From Coleofasciculus sp040219735 (lineage in GTDB: Bacteria; Cyanobacteriota; Cyanobacteriia; Cyanobacteriales; Coleofasciculaceae), in NCBI GenBank assembly GCA_040219735.1, contig JAVJRX010000029.1: a stretch of DNA of 64,000 nt, one strand, 5' to 3'. Shown here one piece after another: positions 43,739 to 53,228 of this stretch. Position 1 is the first letter of the stretch, and every line of letters starts with the position of its first letter. Made by a program: the position numbers and the translations under genes. The notes beneath the pieces were generated by a model. That model made no database searches, was not told the origin of the DNA, and was given only the letters and a program-made list of their open reading frames with translations.

Positions 43739-45098
43739 TTTCTTGCAATAGTTTTTGATATTTGTGAAAATTTTCTATCTTCTCTAAACGAGGTAATAGG
43801 AAAATGAAACTGGCAAGAAACCAGTAGTAAACTAAAAAGGTATGGTGAACAACTAGCTGACCATTGATTAGGATGGCATGGGTCAGAAAAGCAGCGAGTG
43901 CTAATTGGCGCAGGAAAGATATTTTTAGCTTCCAAAAGGTAAGTCCAAGAGCAACAATAAGAACAGTTCTAAACCCATACCAAAGAATAAAACCAATAGG
44001 ACCTAATTCTAGAGCAATTCTACCCATTTCTGATTCAAACCCAACTGGAATTAATTCCCCAGATGGTAAATTTAGTGCGCCGCGTAGCGCTCCCACCGCT
44101 TGGTGTGTGGCTCCAGTGCCATAGCCATATATTTGTTTGTATTGAAAATATTCAGTTACATTAAAGCTATTTAAAATACGTTGCGACAGATTATCAGAGG
44201 AAGTCGTTCGCATCATAAAAGCATCGACAGCCGGACGAAACCCGATGTAGGCAGCTAGAAAAGACAAGATAATTGGTACAGTAAAACGCTGTAAGTAATT
44301 CTGGATAATGGAAGTTTGCTTAAGGAGCATTAAACTTAAATATCCACCTAAAAATAAAATCTCAAAAAGAACTAATCCTCGCGCTCCTGTCATAAAAGAA
44401 TTGGCTGTTAGTAAAGCAATTTCTACAGTAGATACCCATTGCCACATGCGTGACTGTTTTTTTAAAACTAGGGGTAATAATATAGCAAAGCATACGGCTA
44501 GATACATGGAGTAACCACTTAGGTAAGAAAATGTTCCGGTAACCCTTACTTTGCCTGTTCCGGAAAATCCAGCCGTTGCTTCTGCACCGCCAGCATAGAC
44601 ATTAATGGGACTGGAAGCAGGGCTAAAGAATTGAGCCGCCCCTAAGAGGCAAACAGGAATCAATAATAAGAGGTGATAACGCAAAAATTTATATAGATCT
44701 TCCTCAGATTGAAATAAATTTGGTGTCATCCATATTAGCGGGATGTAAAACAGATAGCCCCTGAGTCCAAAAAATCCGACAATAGGCGATCCCAGGCTAG
44801 GATTAAAAGTTTGGAATAAGCACCAACCTGCAACCAGAAAGACTAACATCTTAATCCAGTCACTTTTAATCGGAACTTTTCTTTCTGAGTCTGAAAAAGC
44901 ATAGTACCGAAGGTAAGCACCGATAAGTACCAGGTCTTTCAGGAAATACATCATGTCGCTCGCCTGGGGTAATACCCATTTTCGCAAAACACCTTCAAAC
45001 ACAAGCAGAAAAAAAACTGCCTTAATCGAGCGACGCCAGTTAAGAAATGATATGTAAACTATAACGACAACAGCTACTAGACCAATTAGAAGTTTCAC
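43698..45098 (-). CDS. Wzy-like O-antigen/exopolysaccharide polymerase
   Basis: A 466-aa integral membrane protein with about 11-12 hydrophobic segments. A large periplasmic loop lies in the second half (MMRTTSSDNLSQRILNSFNV through SELGPIGFI-type sequence). The GTFSYLSGYSMYLAV and LELGPIGFILWYGF segments are typical of the WaaL/Wzy (O-antigen ligase/polymerase) superfamily. The position in a Wzx/Wzy-type locus, with flippase and glycosyltransferases, favours polymerase over ligase. It overlaps genes on both sides (4 bases upstream, 41 bases downstream). Confidence 0.82.
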   Translation of the reverse strand: MKLLIGLVAVVVIVYISFLNWRRSIKAVFFLLVFEGVLRKWVLPQASDMMYFLKDLVLIGAYLRYYAFSDSERKVPIKSDWIKMLVFLVAGWCLFQTFNPSLGSPIVGFFGLRGYLFYIPLIWMTPNLFQSEEDLYKFLRYHLLLLIPVCLLGAAQFFSPASSPINVYAGGAEATAGFSGTGKVRVTGTFSYLSGYSMYLAVCFAILLPLVLKKQSRMWQWVSTVEIALLTANSFMTGARGLVLFEILFLGGYLSLMLLKQTSIIQNYLQRFTVPIILSFLAAYIGFRPAVDAFMMRTTSSDNLSQRILNSFNVTEYFQYKQIYGYGTGATHQAVGALRGALNLPSGELIPVGFESEMGRIALELGPIGFILWYGFRTVLIVALGLTFWKLKISFLRQLALAAFLTHAILINGQLVVHHTFLVYYWFLASFIFLLPRLEKIENFHKYQKLLQENVLSAYFNGSSHQ

Positions 45099-46144
45099 TG
45101 AAGGGCTGCCTCAATCACTTGTAAATATGCCTTGGCTACTTCTGCTTGTTTGTGGCGCGATAAATGGAATTCTGCATTTCCCCTGTAAATGTCCAGTTTT
45201 TTGGGATTGCTTAATAAATCGAACAGAGTTTGAGTTAAGGCGTTAACATCTCCATTGGGAAAGGTTACTCCGCAAGAACCGATTGCATCTTTTAAGCCTC
45301 CTCCTTCTGAACCAACAACGACACAACCACAGGCAATACCTTCTAGTGCAACCACTCCAAAAGGCTCGTCATAAAGGGAAGAAACTACCATAATCTGATG
45401 TTTATTTAAGAAATTGACTAATTCTTCTCCAACTTTCGCGCCTACAAAAGTGACTTGTTCAGTAATTTCTAAATCTATAACTTGTTGACGTAGTTTTGGT
45501 TCTTCTGGTCCTTTGCCAATAATCGTTAGCTGAGGTTTTAGCTCCCACTGCTTCAGTTTACCCAAAGCCTCTAGCAATACTCCTACACCCTTTTCTGAAA
45601 CGAGCCGCCCCAGAAAAACTAAGTCCTTGGTTCTGGCACTGTCAGGAATCACGCGGAATAAATTATCGCGGTAAGGATTGGGAATAACAGTAGAAGGGTA
45701 TCTTAGATGATTAGCTATAGCTTGGCTAATTGAAATGGATACCGAAAATCGGACAAAAAAGTGTTTCAGGCGAACTCTCCAGCTAGAAGAATTGCCTCCG
45801 ATTCCAGTTAGGGTGCCGTCAATGGATCTAATCCAGCTTTGGTGACGCACAATCCAAGGTCTAGGGATAATTAGAAGAGGCAAAGCATCCTTCAAGATAA
45901 TCCCGTTATGGAAATATACGTCACACCAATGGACAAGCTTAAGAAGCTGAATAGGACTTGGTTGCCGAATCACTTCAAAAGGGAACTCCGAACTGTCGGC
46001 GGCTATATTAGTGCCGGGAATTCTGGTAATAACTTTAATGACATGTCCTAGGCGCGTAAATTCCCGAGCAAATATCTCAGCATCTGTTTCACTGCCACCC
46101 AAACTTGGATAAAATAAGCTAGAGGATATTAGAATTTTCATCAT
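45095..46144 (-). CDS. Glycosyltransferase family 4
   Basis: A 349-aa GT-B enzyme starting MMKILISSSLFYPSLGGSET, the common GT4 opening. The donor site is LVFLGRLVSEKGVGVLLEAL and EPFGVVALEGIACGCVVVGS. Its stop overlaps the polymerase start (ATGA). The 145-base gap upstream, before the FkbM gene, is one of the few breaks in the operon. Confidence 0.87.
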   Translation of the reverse strand: MMKILISSSLFYPSLGGSETDAEIFAREFTRLGHVIKVITRIPGTNIAADSSEFPFEVIRQPSPIQLLKLVHWCDVYFHNGIILKDALPLLIIPRPWIVRHQSWIRSIDGTLTGIGGNSSSWRVRLKHFFVRFSVSISISQAIANHLRYPSTVIPNPYRDNLFRVIPDSARTKDLVFLGRLVSEKGVGVLLEALGKLKQWELKPQLTIIGKGPEEPKLRQQVIDLEITEQVTFVGAKVGEELVNFLNKHQIMVVSSLYDEPFGVVALEGIACGCVVVGSEGGGLKDAIGSCGVTFPNGDVNALTQTLFDLLSNPKKLDIYRGNAEFHLSRHKQAEVAKAYLQVIEAALQ

Positions 46145-46289
46145 ACTATTTACAATTAACTATATCTCTTAAGTAGTAGGACAAAAGTTTTAGGTGCTGT
46201 ACAAAGTTTTGTCAATATAGCTTAAATCCCCTTGGGGCGAAGGTTACAAGCCGTTTTTTGCGTCTTGATTTCTGTTTATTTATGTCCGA

Positions 46290-47213
46290 CTACTTACCAG
46301 TTAGTGAATTCCATCCTCGCTTTTTCAAGTGCTTAATGGCGCGTTTAGGTTCTTTAGTTGCAAGGTAGTTAGGTGGTTCCCACGGATGAACTAAATTGTT
46401 TGTTGGAGGTTTGAGTAGCGGTTTCCAAAATCCTTTCCAAATTCGGAATATGGTATACCCATATTCTTCCAATAACTGAGTCACAGGACTAGGATAACCA
46501 CAATGATTTTCAAAGACTATATCGCGGATTCGTTGTTTACTTATTAGCTCAGTAGCGCCCTGCAAAACTTGTAGCTCGTGTCCTTCAACGTCAATTTTAA
46601 CAACACCAATTTTGCCGTTTTTGTCCAAGGTTTTATCTAAAGTTGTTAAAAGAATTTTATGAGTTTTGCAATTATTTATTTCTTTGCCGACTTTTTGATA
46701 TTTATCAGTTGTAATAATAGAAGATTCTCCTCTGTTTTTATTGGGGACTTCCAGTAGTCCCACACCTGATTTATTTGACAGAGCTAATTTTTGACAATAA
46801 ATATGATTCCAATTATATTTATTATACCAATTGTATATATTTGATAGTAGTTCTTCATAGACTTCGCTATTGGGTTCAAAACACCAAACTTTACCTGTTT
46901 TTCCGACTCTTTTAGCCATGATACTTGTCATGTATCCAATATTTGCACCAATATCTAAAGCAGTATCCCCTGGATCAACCAACCGCCACAGTACCTCAGT
47001 GACACTCAAATCATAAATTCCTTGTGTAGAAATTGAATATCCCACTTTATCATCTGAATCTGTAGGAATTGTTAATTCTACTCCCCATGGAAGAAAAAGG
47101 TTATCAAATTGTTTTTTTGATTGGCTCGTTTTATTAAAAATACGATAATAGATTTGAAGAGATCTAAAAATATATTCTGGTCGATTCAAAAAAACGATGA
47201 ATTGCTTATTCAT
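46290..47213 (-). CDS. FkbM-family methyltransferase
   Basis: A 307-aa SAM-dependent O-methyltransferase of the FkbM type. The SAM site is ALDIGANIGYMTSIMAKRVG, and IGVVKIDVEGHELQVLQGAT is the family's signature acidic motif. The C-terminal tail has a proline- and tryptophan-rich segment (HPWEPPNYLATKE). It is AT-rich compared with housekeeping genes in this window. It is one of three FkbM genes in the locus, implying several O-methyl groups on the polysaccharide. Confidence 0.85.
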   Translation of the reverse strand: MNKQFIVFLNRPEYIFRSLQIYYRIFNKTSQSKKQFDNLFLPWGVELTIPTDSDDKVGYSISTQGIYDLSVTEVLWRLVDPGDTALDIGANIGYMTSIMAKRVGKTGKVWCFEPNSEVYEELLSNIYNWYNKYNWNHIYCQKLALSNKSGVGLLEVPNKNRGESSIITTDKYQKVGKEINNCKTHKILLTTLDKTLDKNGKIGVVKIDVEGHELQVLQGATELISKQRIRDIVFENHCGYPSPVTQLLEEYGYTIFRIWKGFWKPLLKPPTNNLVHPWEPPNYLATKEPKRAIKHLKKRGWNSLTGK

Positions 47214-47250
47214 ATTATTAAAGTTTTCTAGCTTTAGGATGACAGGAGTT

Positions 47251-47940
47251 TCAGATTTTCTTCTGGGCGATCCCTAATAAGTTATCGCTATAACGAATCC
47301 CCTTAAGTAGTCCACCTGAAACCATTTGCCAGTGAAGCTGAGGTATTTTAGGAACACCACCCACATTAGTAAAAACAAACTCTAACTGAGAAAAACCAGT
47401 TTCATTGAGGATGCGCTGAATATCTTTGCGTAGTAGTGCAGTAATATGTGCTGGATAACAAGTATCACCAAATGCCACAAAATGACCTTGTAATAGAAGA
47501 GCCAATAAAGAGCGCCAGCTTTCATTGTTAGGCGTGCTAAAGACAAGTGTTCCACCTGGACGGAGCAATCGGAACCATTCTCTGGTAACGGCTCTAGGGT
47601 TTTCTAGATGTTCAATAACTTCAGCAGATACAATAACGTCGAACGTTTGATCGGGAATATCGATAGAATCGTTTAGATCCCAGCTCAACCATGTCACTGA
47701 GTCGTCAATTTCGACGGGACGCGGCATAATGTCAATAGCGGTGATGGAGTGGAAGCGATCAAGTGCCTGAATATGCCGAGTGAGATTACCTGTACCAGCA
47801 CCAAAGTCCAGCAAGTCACCCTTGAGATTGAGTCGGATTAATGTCTGCTCAAACGTTCTGTAGATTGGATCGCTGCTAATACCCTTGCTGGCTTCAGAAG
47901 CCAGTTTACGTTTAGTTTTGAGAGCTTGACTGACACTCAT
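47251..47940 (-). CDS. SAM-dependent methyltransferase
   Basis: A 229-aa class I methyltransferase. LLDFGAGTGNLTRHIQAL binds SAM, and FDVIVSAEVIEHLENPRAVT is the post motif. The start overlaps the stop of the upstream glycosyltransferase gene by 4 bases (ATGA). It is most like sugar or quinone-type methyltransferases; the acceptor is unknown. It lies 37 bases upstream of an FkbM gene in the operon. Confidence 0.8.
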   Translation of the reverse strand: MSVSQALKTKRKLASEASKGISSDPIYRTFEQTLIRLNLKGDLLDFGAGTGNLTRHIQALDRFHSITAIDIMPRPVEIDDSVTWLSWDLNDSIDIPDQTFDVIVSAEVIEHLENPRAVTREWFRLLRPGGTLVFSTPNNESWRSLLALLLQGHFVAFGDTCYPAHITALLRKDIQRILNETGFSQLEFVFTNVGGVPKIPQLHWQMVSGGLLKGIRYSDNLLGIAQKKI

Positions 47941-49052
47941 GAATTGTTGTTTCTAAATTTGGGTTGCGACAAGGCTGTTAGCTGAGTGGCAAAAGTCTTA
48001 GCTTGTACTGATAAGTTATGAGTTTGATACCAGTTGTAAGCATTGTTTGCGATCGCCTGCATCTGTGTCACACTTTTCAAGTCGGTTGTCTGTTTATCCG
48101 GAAACCAGTAATGTTTTCCAGGTGCTATTCCATCAACGGGCAATGCCGTGCATTGGGCGCTAACAGGCAGCACTCCATGAGCGCAATAAGCGGCAAAAAT
48201 CGTTGATTTCGCTAAGAAGTCAGTAGGATAGTCAAAGAAGCCGACTAGAGAATTGGACAAGATACTACTGATTTCTTTAGCAGACTGCTGACCCATTTCC
48301 ATGATCGGCACATGGTCAATAGTTGATAAAGAGAGTTGTGTGGGTGTTCCAATATCTAAAATTTGCTCAATTTCTAGGTGTTGACAGGTATGGCTGAGTA
48401 TTGACCAGGAGTTTTGATAAACGCGCAGCCGCTTTTCACGTCCGCCAAACACCACTAATTGTCGCTGACGTTCTGTCAAGGGTAAAACTCGCTCTGGTTC
48501 ACCAATGTTGGAGAAGACAGGTAAGCAAGGAATAGAAGTATGCTTGCCTTGGCTCAAGTAAGTGAGGATATCGCCATAACCTTGCTTGCTGGTAAGGCAG
48601 CGATCGCTCAGTTGGACTAACTGACTAGCCAGGTTTCTTTGTAGTGGGAATAGCCAGAAAGCACTCGTCCAAGGTGGTCGTCCAGAGGCATAAACTTCAT
48701 GGAACATAGTTACAATAGTTCGATGAGTGCTAGCAGTTCGCCAACGCTGTAAGCCATCAGCTAGCCAAACAGGACAGCCTCGTTTGGCATAACCATAGCC
48801 AACGTAGTGCAGCAAGACTGTGGCGGCGCGATCGCTCGGCAACAAAGATAATAAAGTATCAGCAGAATGCACTGTTACCTTGCGAACGGGAAACCCCTCG
48901 ATATGAGTTGCCCCAGTCCAAGTCGGGTCACTTACAATAAAGTGTGTTTTTATACCAAAGTCTTGACGTAGCTGGCAAGCTAGATTGAGAGCGTAGTCGC
49001 CTACTCCGTCAATTGCAGGAGGGAGTCTGGGGACAAACTGGATAATGTTCAT
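47937..49052 (-). CDS. Glycosyltransferase-like protein
   Basis: A 371-aa protein. The start at 49052 (MNIIQFVPRLPPAIDGVGDY) is preferred to 49121 because it gives an ATGA overlap with the upstream GT4 stop and opens like a GT4 enzyme. The N-terminal half fits GT-B (GDYALNLACQLRQDFG; VLLHYVGYGYAKRG). The donor domain is weak: the usual E-x7-E motif is replaced by FFDYPTDFLAKSTIFAAYCA. It may be a diverged glycosyltransferase or one with an unusual donor. The genomic setting supports a role in glycan assembly. Confidence 0.65.
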   Translation of the reverse strand: MNIIQFVPRLPPAIDGVGDYALNLACQLRQDFGIKTHFIVSDPTWTGATHIEGFPVRKVTVHSADTLLSLLPSDRAATVLLHYVGYGYAKRGCPVWLADGLQRWRTASTHRTIVTMFHEVYASGRPPWTSAFWLFPLQRNLASQLVQLSDRCLTSKQGYGDILTYLSQGKHTSIPCLPVFSNIGEPERVLPLTERQRQLVVFGGREKRLRVYQNSWSILSHTCQHLEIEQILDIGTPTQLSLSTIDHVPIMEMGQQSAKEISSILSNSLVGFFDYPTDFLAKSTIFAAYCAHGVLPVSAQCTALPVDGIAPGKHYWFPDKQTTDLKSVTQMQAIANNAYNWYQTHNLSVQAKTFATQLTALSQPKFRNNNS

Positions 49053-50188
49053 TGTACTTGCCTCAACTCTTGCAACCACTTTTGATACGTTTGCTCCAAG
49101 CGATCTACTGCTAAATCCCAACGTAAGCTCTGAACACGCTGATATCCAGCTTTCGCAATTTGTAGACGTAACGATTCATTTAATAACAGTTCTTTAACTG
49201 ACTCATAAAGAAATGGTGAAACAGGCTCGTCAAGAATCAGGGCTTCCTGTCGGTGCTTAAGGTTTGCCGCAAAACCAGTTTTATTTGCTACAACTGCACA
49301 ACCACAAGCCATGGCTTCTGCTGTTACTAAACCAAAACTCTCATAAACAGAAGGAACAATAAAAATAGAAATTGATTGATAGATTGTTTTTAAATCATTT
49401 TTGGATTCGACAAATGGAATAACTTCTATGCGAGAAATTATTTCTGGCGGAAACCATTTTTCTTTATCAAAGGATAAATCTACTCCAATTATCTTAAATA
49501 AACAATCAGGAAAATCAGTAAGTAACTGAGACAAATCAGTTTGAATACTTTTAATTCCTTTTCGCGCTACCCAAGACCCACAATAACCAACTATAGGTTT
49601 TCGATGAAAATCAACATTGATGTTCAAAAAGCTATCAATAAGCCCATATTCAACTAGTGCAACGTGTAATTTATCCTGATAATTTTGCTTAAGAGCATAA
49701 GATCGGTCGTACTCACTGACTGTAACGATACCATCAACCTGAGTAAATGCTTTCTCAAGTAGGATATTTTGATTGAATTGATACCATTTAGGAGGTAATC
49801 CATTTAAGGATGCAGCTCCTAAAAATTGTACCAATACTCCGCGACAATGTGTCTCTAGTCCATTTGAATGACTGACCAATAAAAATTTTCGATTTTGGAT
49901 TCTCCGGAGTATTGATGCAGTAAGCCAAGATTCAGCACCGTAGAATTCAACAATATCATAGTGTTGCGTATTAAGCTTACACAAAGTAAAAAATAACATA
50001 CCTAAAGCTTGCCTGTATCTTTTAGCTTTTCTTAAGAAAGAAAAAGGTTCAAAAGCATTTGGAGCAAACAAGTCTATCTCATGACCGCGATTACGCAAGC
50101 CATGTGAGAAATTTAAAATTGCATATCCTGAGCCTTGAGATTCAACTTGTGAGCAATTACTAATTGATAGTATCTTCATTTGTGTCAT
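49049..50188 (-). CDS. Glycosyltransferase family 4
   Basis: A 379-aa GT-B enzyme. The start is MTQMKILSISNCSQVESQGS. Donor-domain segments are VGYCGSWVARKGIKSIQTDL and ESFGLVTAEAMACGCAVVAN, with both catalytic glutamates. It lies 21 bases downstream of the CgeB-like gene and overlaps the next gene by 4 bases. It is AT-rich, like the surrounding 46-54 kb stretch. Confidence 0.87.
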   Translation of the reverse strand: MTQMKILSISNCSQVESQGSGYAILNFSHGLRNRGHEIDLFAPNAFEPFSFLRKAKRYRQALGMLFFTLCKLNTQHYDIVEFYGAESWLTASILRRIQNRKFLLVSHSNGLETHCRGVLVQFLGAASLNGLPPKWYQFNQNILLEKAFTQVDGIVTVSEYDRSYALKQNYQDKLHVALVEYGLIDSFLNINVDFHRKPIVGYCGSWVARKGIKSIQTDLSQLLTDFPDCLFKIIGVDLSFDKEKWFPPEIISRIEVIPFVESKNDLKTIYQSISIFIVPSVYESFGLVTAEAMACGCAVVANKTGFAANLKHRQEALILDEPVSPFLYESVKELLLNESLRLQIAKAGYQRVQSLRWDLAVDRLEQTYQKWLQELRQVQ

Positions 50189-50209
50189 AATTAATGGTAT
50201 TAAGAGGAT

Positions 50210-51292
50210 CTATAACGATAGCTTTAATGCCTGAATTAATGCTTTACCAACAGTAGGAATCATAGACCAAGCCAAGCTACGAGAAATACCACGAATCTCA
50301 CGTAACTCTTGAAAGGCGGCGTCTAACATAAGATGCTTGGCAAAATAATGCAAATAGGTTGCATGAACCTTAGCGTTATCCCAATACCGAGCTGGAGCAA
50401 ACAGTTTTCCTTTATCTTGATCAAGAATATCAATAATTCTTTTAACCCTACTATCATAAGTATGATGTTGCATAACTAAAGAACGTGCAGCTCGACTAAT
50501 TTTATTTCTTTGTAATTCAACTTTTAAATAAAACTTAACCAATTCAGGGATTTCCTCTTCTTTTTCATAGCCAATGTAATGGATTCCTTCAATGAAGCCT
50601 ATTCTAGATAATTCAGTATATTTAGAGGTTATCAACAAAGCTCCTGATGCCATGACTTCAAAGCATCGCAAATTAGCATCTTCCAAATAATTATCACGAC
50701 TAATATTAACAACAACTTTTGATTTATTATATATAATTGCCATCTCTTCAGGAGTGTAGTGACGGTTGATGTCATTCATCTTAAAATAATCTTTCAATCG
50801 CTCAATACAGCGACGACGCACTGAGTAGTGTTTTCCCTCAAGCCTGCCTACCCAACCCACGTCATAAATCCTTTCCGTTTCCGGTTTCATAAACAAATCA
50901 ACCTCAACTGCATGAGGTAAACAAATTGCTCTTGGATGACCTGCGTTTTGAAAAAATTGCTCAAACCCTGGATGAAAGACAAAGGTATAATCAAACAACA
51001 TTGACCATTTAATACGTTTATCTGTGCCACTATACGTATCAATTTGAAAACAAGCAGTTGGCACTTTAGTTTTTAATAAACCATGAGGAAGTCTGGGACT
51101 TGCTTCTGGTTGTAAAATTAACCTAGGATTTATATCATTGTAAATTAGTTTATTTATATCTTCAATTTTATTGCTGTTAAAATCGGAGATGCAAACAGTA
51201 TTTGTTATCTTAGAAAATCCATTAAAGTATCCCCTTCGTTCTCTATCTAACTCATTCATATCACAAAGAAATAAAATACAATTATTATCCAT
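50210..51292 (-). CDS. CgeB-like glycosyltransferase
   Basis: A 360-aa GT-B enzyme of the CgeB-like kind. Characteristic segments are FDYTFVFHPGFEQFFQNAGH, DVGWVGRLEGKHYSVRRRCI and NLRCFEVMASGALLITSKYT. It is only distantly like the CgeB-like proteins at 2.4-8.2 kb. It lies 23 bases downstream of an FkbM gene. The C-terminal 60 residues extend beyond the usual domain and are helical. Confidence 0.75.
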   Translation of the reverse strand: MDNNCILFLCDMNELDRERRGYFNGFSKITNTVCISDFNSNKIEDINKLIYNDINPRLILQPEASPRLPHGLLKTKVPTACFQIDTYSGTDKRIKWSMLFDYTFVFHPGFEQFFQNAGHPRAICLPHAVEVDLFMKPETERIYDVGWVGRLEGKHYSVRRRCIERLKDYFKMNDINRHYTPEEMAIIYNKSKVVVNISRDNYLEDANLRCFEVMASGALLITSKYTELSRIGFIEGIHYIGYEKEEEIPELVKFYLKVELQRNKISRAARSLVMQHHTYDSRVKRIIDILDQDKGKLFAPARYWDNAKVHATYLHYFAKHLMLDAAFQELREIRGISRSLAWSMIPTVGKALIQALKLSL

Positions 51293-51315
51293 TTACCTAG
51301 TCCAAAACTCTTTTT

Positions 51316-52137
51316 TTACACTTTTTCTTTAACTAAATGCTTCATTTTTAGTTGATTTTGAGGCGAAATTGCTACAAAATTAGAATAGCAAAAATATTCT
51401 CCATAAGTTCTATAATCTAGTTCAAATAATCCAGTTGATTTAAGTAATAATACCTGGTAATCATAAGATTCAAGTAAACTATAGCCTGCGGCTAGGGTGC
51501 TACCAGCGCTTGCCCACGCACCACCGTATTCAAATTGGATGACTCCAATTTGATGTTGCGAGAGTAAACCAGAAGCACCTCGAAGTACATGAAGATCATA
51601 TCCTTCAGTATCAATCTTCAGAAAATCAATATGCCCCAGTTTTCGCTTTTCTACCTCAGCATCTAAAGTCGTTGCATTCACCAATTTTTTAGTAGCATGG
51701 GAGTTGCTAAATCCTGCAACCAAGGATGACATTTCTCCGGCTTCTGGTTCTTCAAAGAAAGACATTTCTGCAATGTTGTCTGAAACGGCTGCTTTGATTA
51801 GTGAGAGATTTACTAATCCTTCAAAGCGCTGTTTTAGCTTTGCAATAGCGTAATCAGACGGCTCAAACAGAAGTCCTTCAATGTGTTTTGGTGCAGCTTC
51901 TAGGAATAAGCTAGTCCAGTTCCCTATATTTGCACCGACATCAATAAAAGTAGATGAATTTGGGGCTATGAGCCTAGCCAACCAGGCTTCTCCATTGTAA
52001 AAAAAATTAGCATCTTCGTTTAAGTGATATTTGATGATACAACGGCATTGATTTTGTAACAAAATTGCTAATTTAACAGCTAAAGGGGATTTTGCCAATT
52101 CTTTATGAAGATAATTTAATAATTCACGATTGTTCAT
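51316..52137 (-). CDS. FkbM-family methyltransferase
   Basis: A 273-aa SAM-dependent methyltransferase. STFIDVGANIGNWTSLFLEA binds SAM, and IDFLKIDTEGYDLHVLRGAS is the FkbM acidic motif. QFEYGGAWASAGSTLAAGYS is a further family match. It probably O-methylates a sugar in the repeat unit. A 203-base gap with no gene separates it from the upstream FkbM gene. Confidence 0.85.
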   Translation of the reverse strand: MNNRELLNYLHKELAKSPLAVKLAILLQNQCRCIIKYHLNEDANFFYNGEAWLARLIAPNSSTFIDVGANIGNWTSLFLEAAPKHIEGLLFEPSDYAIAKLKQRFEGLVNLSLIKAAVSDNIAEMSFFEEPEAGEMSSLVAGFSNSHATKKLVNATTLDAEVEKRKLGHIDFLKIDTEGYDLHVLRGASGLLSQHQIGVIQFEYGGAWASAGSTLAAGYSLLESYDYQVLLLKSTGLFELDYRTYGEYFCYSNFVAISPQNQLKMKHLVKEKV

Positions 52138-52340
52138 GTTGTTTTACTGTTCGTTATTTGTAATTTTATGTTTCACTCAGCGGGCGATTAATTTTTAAGC
52201 TTCCAAAGAACCATCTAAAACTTGATTCACTGAGCGTAAATGCGAATGATAAATTGGTAGAGAAATCAAAATATTCATAGCATTTATATTAGTTGTTTAA
52301 CCCAAGTTTATTCATTAGGGTTTGATTTATTTTTAATCAA

Positions 52341-53228
52341 TCAAAATGATTCAAGAAAATATTTTATATTGGGTATCGCAAATAAATGAACATTGTTATA
52401 TCTTGAAATTAATTCTGCCGTGTGTTTTTCTGTGTCAAAAAGTATAATATCACCATCTACTTCTAGTTGAATATAAGCTTCGTAATCGGATAAATGCAAT
52501 AGTTCTAGAATTTCCTTTACAGCATTTAAACGCTCTGAAAAGTAGCAACAATGAATCTCAATATCTAATTTTGGTCGTGTTTGGAGTACCTGCCGTGCCC
52601 CTTTTAAAACTTCTATTTCATGTCCTTCTACATCAACTTTCAAAAAAGTAGGTTTTTCCAGAACAAAAACTTCATCAAGACTTATTATTGTCACTTCAAT
52701 CACTTCCATATCATCTCGTTCACCAACTGAGCCATTTGGATGATTTGTAAATTTAGTTACTCCCTTTTGAGCGCCAACAGCAACGTTTTTAACTTCAAAA
52801 TTCGTAACGTCGTTAAGTCTAATATTTTGCCACGCTACTTTTGCATTGGCTGGCAGTGCTTCAAAGCCAATGACTTTTCCAGTAGACCCCACACACCTTG
52901 CAAAGAATAAGCCAGTGAAACCAATATTAGCTCCGCAATCAGCTACGATATCACCTTCTTTCAAAAGATTTTCTTTCAACCATACTAATTCCGGCCACTC
53001 GGTATGATAGTCGTACCAACCCTGAGCAAATAGATCGCTAATCAAAACCTTAAACTCTTCATCGGCAAATTTTTTGGTTATAATGTAAGGCTTAAATGTA
53101 TTTTCTTTGTACATATATAAAAGTTTATTTTTAGCTTTTTTGAAAGCTTCAATTAATCCTTTTTCTTTGTATGTTTCTATAAATTTTTTAATAAAATTTA
53201 TCATTTTAATCACTTTTTTTGTCCTCAT
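52341..53228 (-). CDS. FkbM-family methyltransferase
   Basis: A 295-aa methyltransferase. The SAM site is IVADCGANIGFTGLFFARCV, and PTFLKVDVEGHEIEVLKGAR is the acidic motif. The start at 53228 has GAGG 6 bases upstream and overlaps the flippase gene by 23 bases; a second ATG at 53204 (MINFIKKF) would remove the overlap. The N-terminal 60 residues are lysine-rich and helical, an extension seen in several FkbM proteins. It is very AT-rich. Confidence 0.83.
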   Translation of the reverse strand: MRTKKVIKMINFIKKFIETYKEKGLIEAFKKAKNKLLYMYKENTFKPYIITKKFADEEFKVLISDLFAQGWYDYHTEWPELVWLKENLLKEGDIVADCGANIGFTGLFFARCVGSTGKVIGFEALPANAKVAWQNIRLNDVTNFEVKNVAVGAQKGVTKFTNHPNGSVGERDDMEVIEVTIISLDEVFVLEKPTFLKVDVEGHEIEVLKGARQVLQTRPKLDIEIHCCYFSERLNAVKEILELLHLSDYEAYIQLEVDGDIILFDTEKHTAELISRYNNVHLFAIPNIKYFLESF

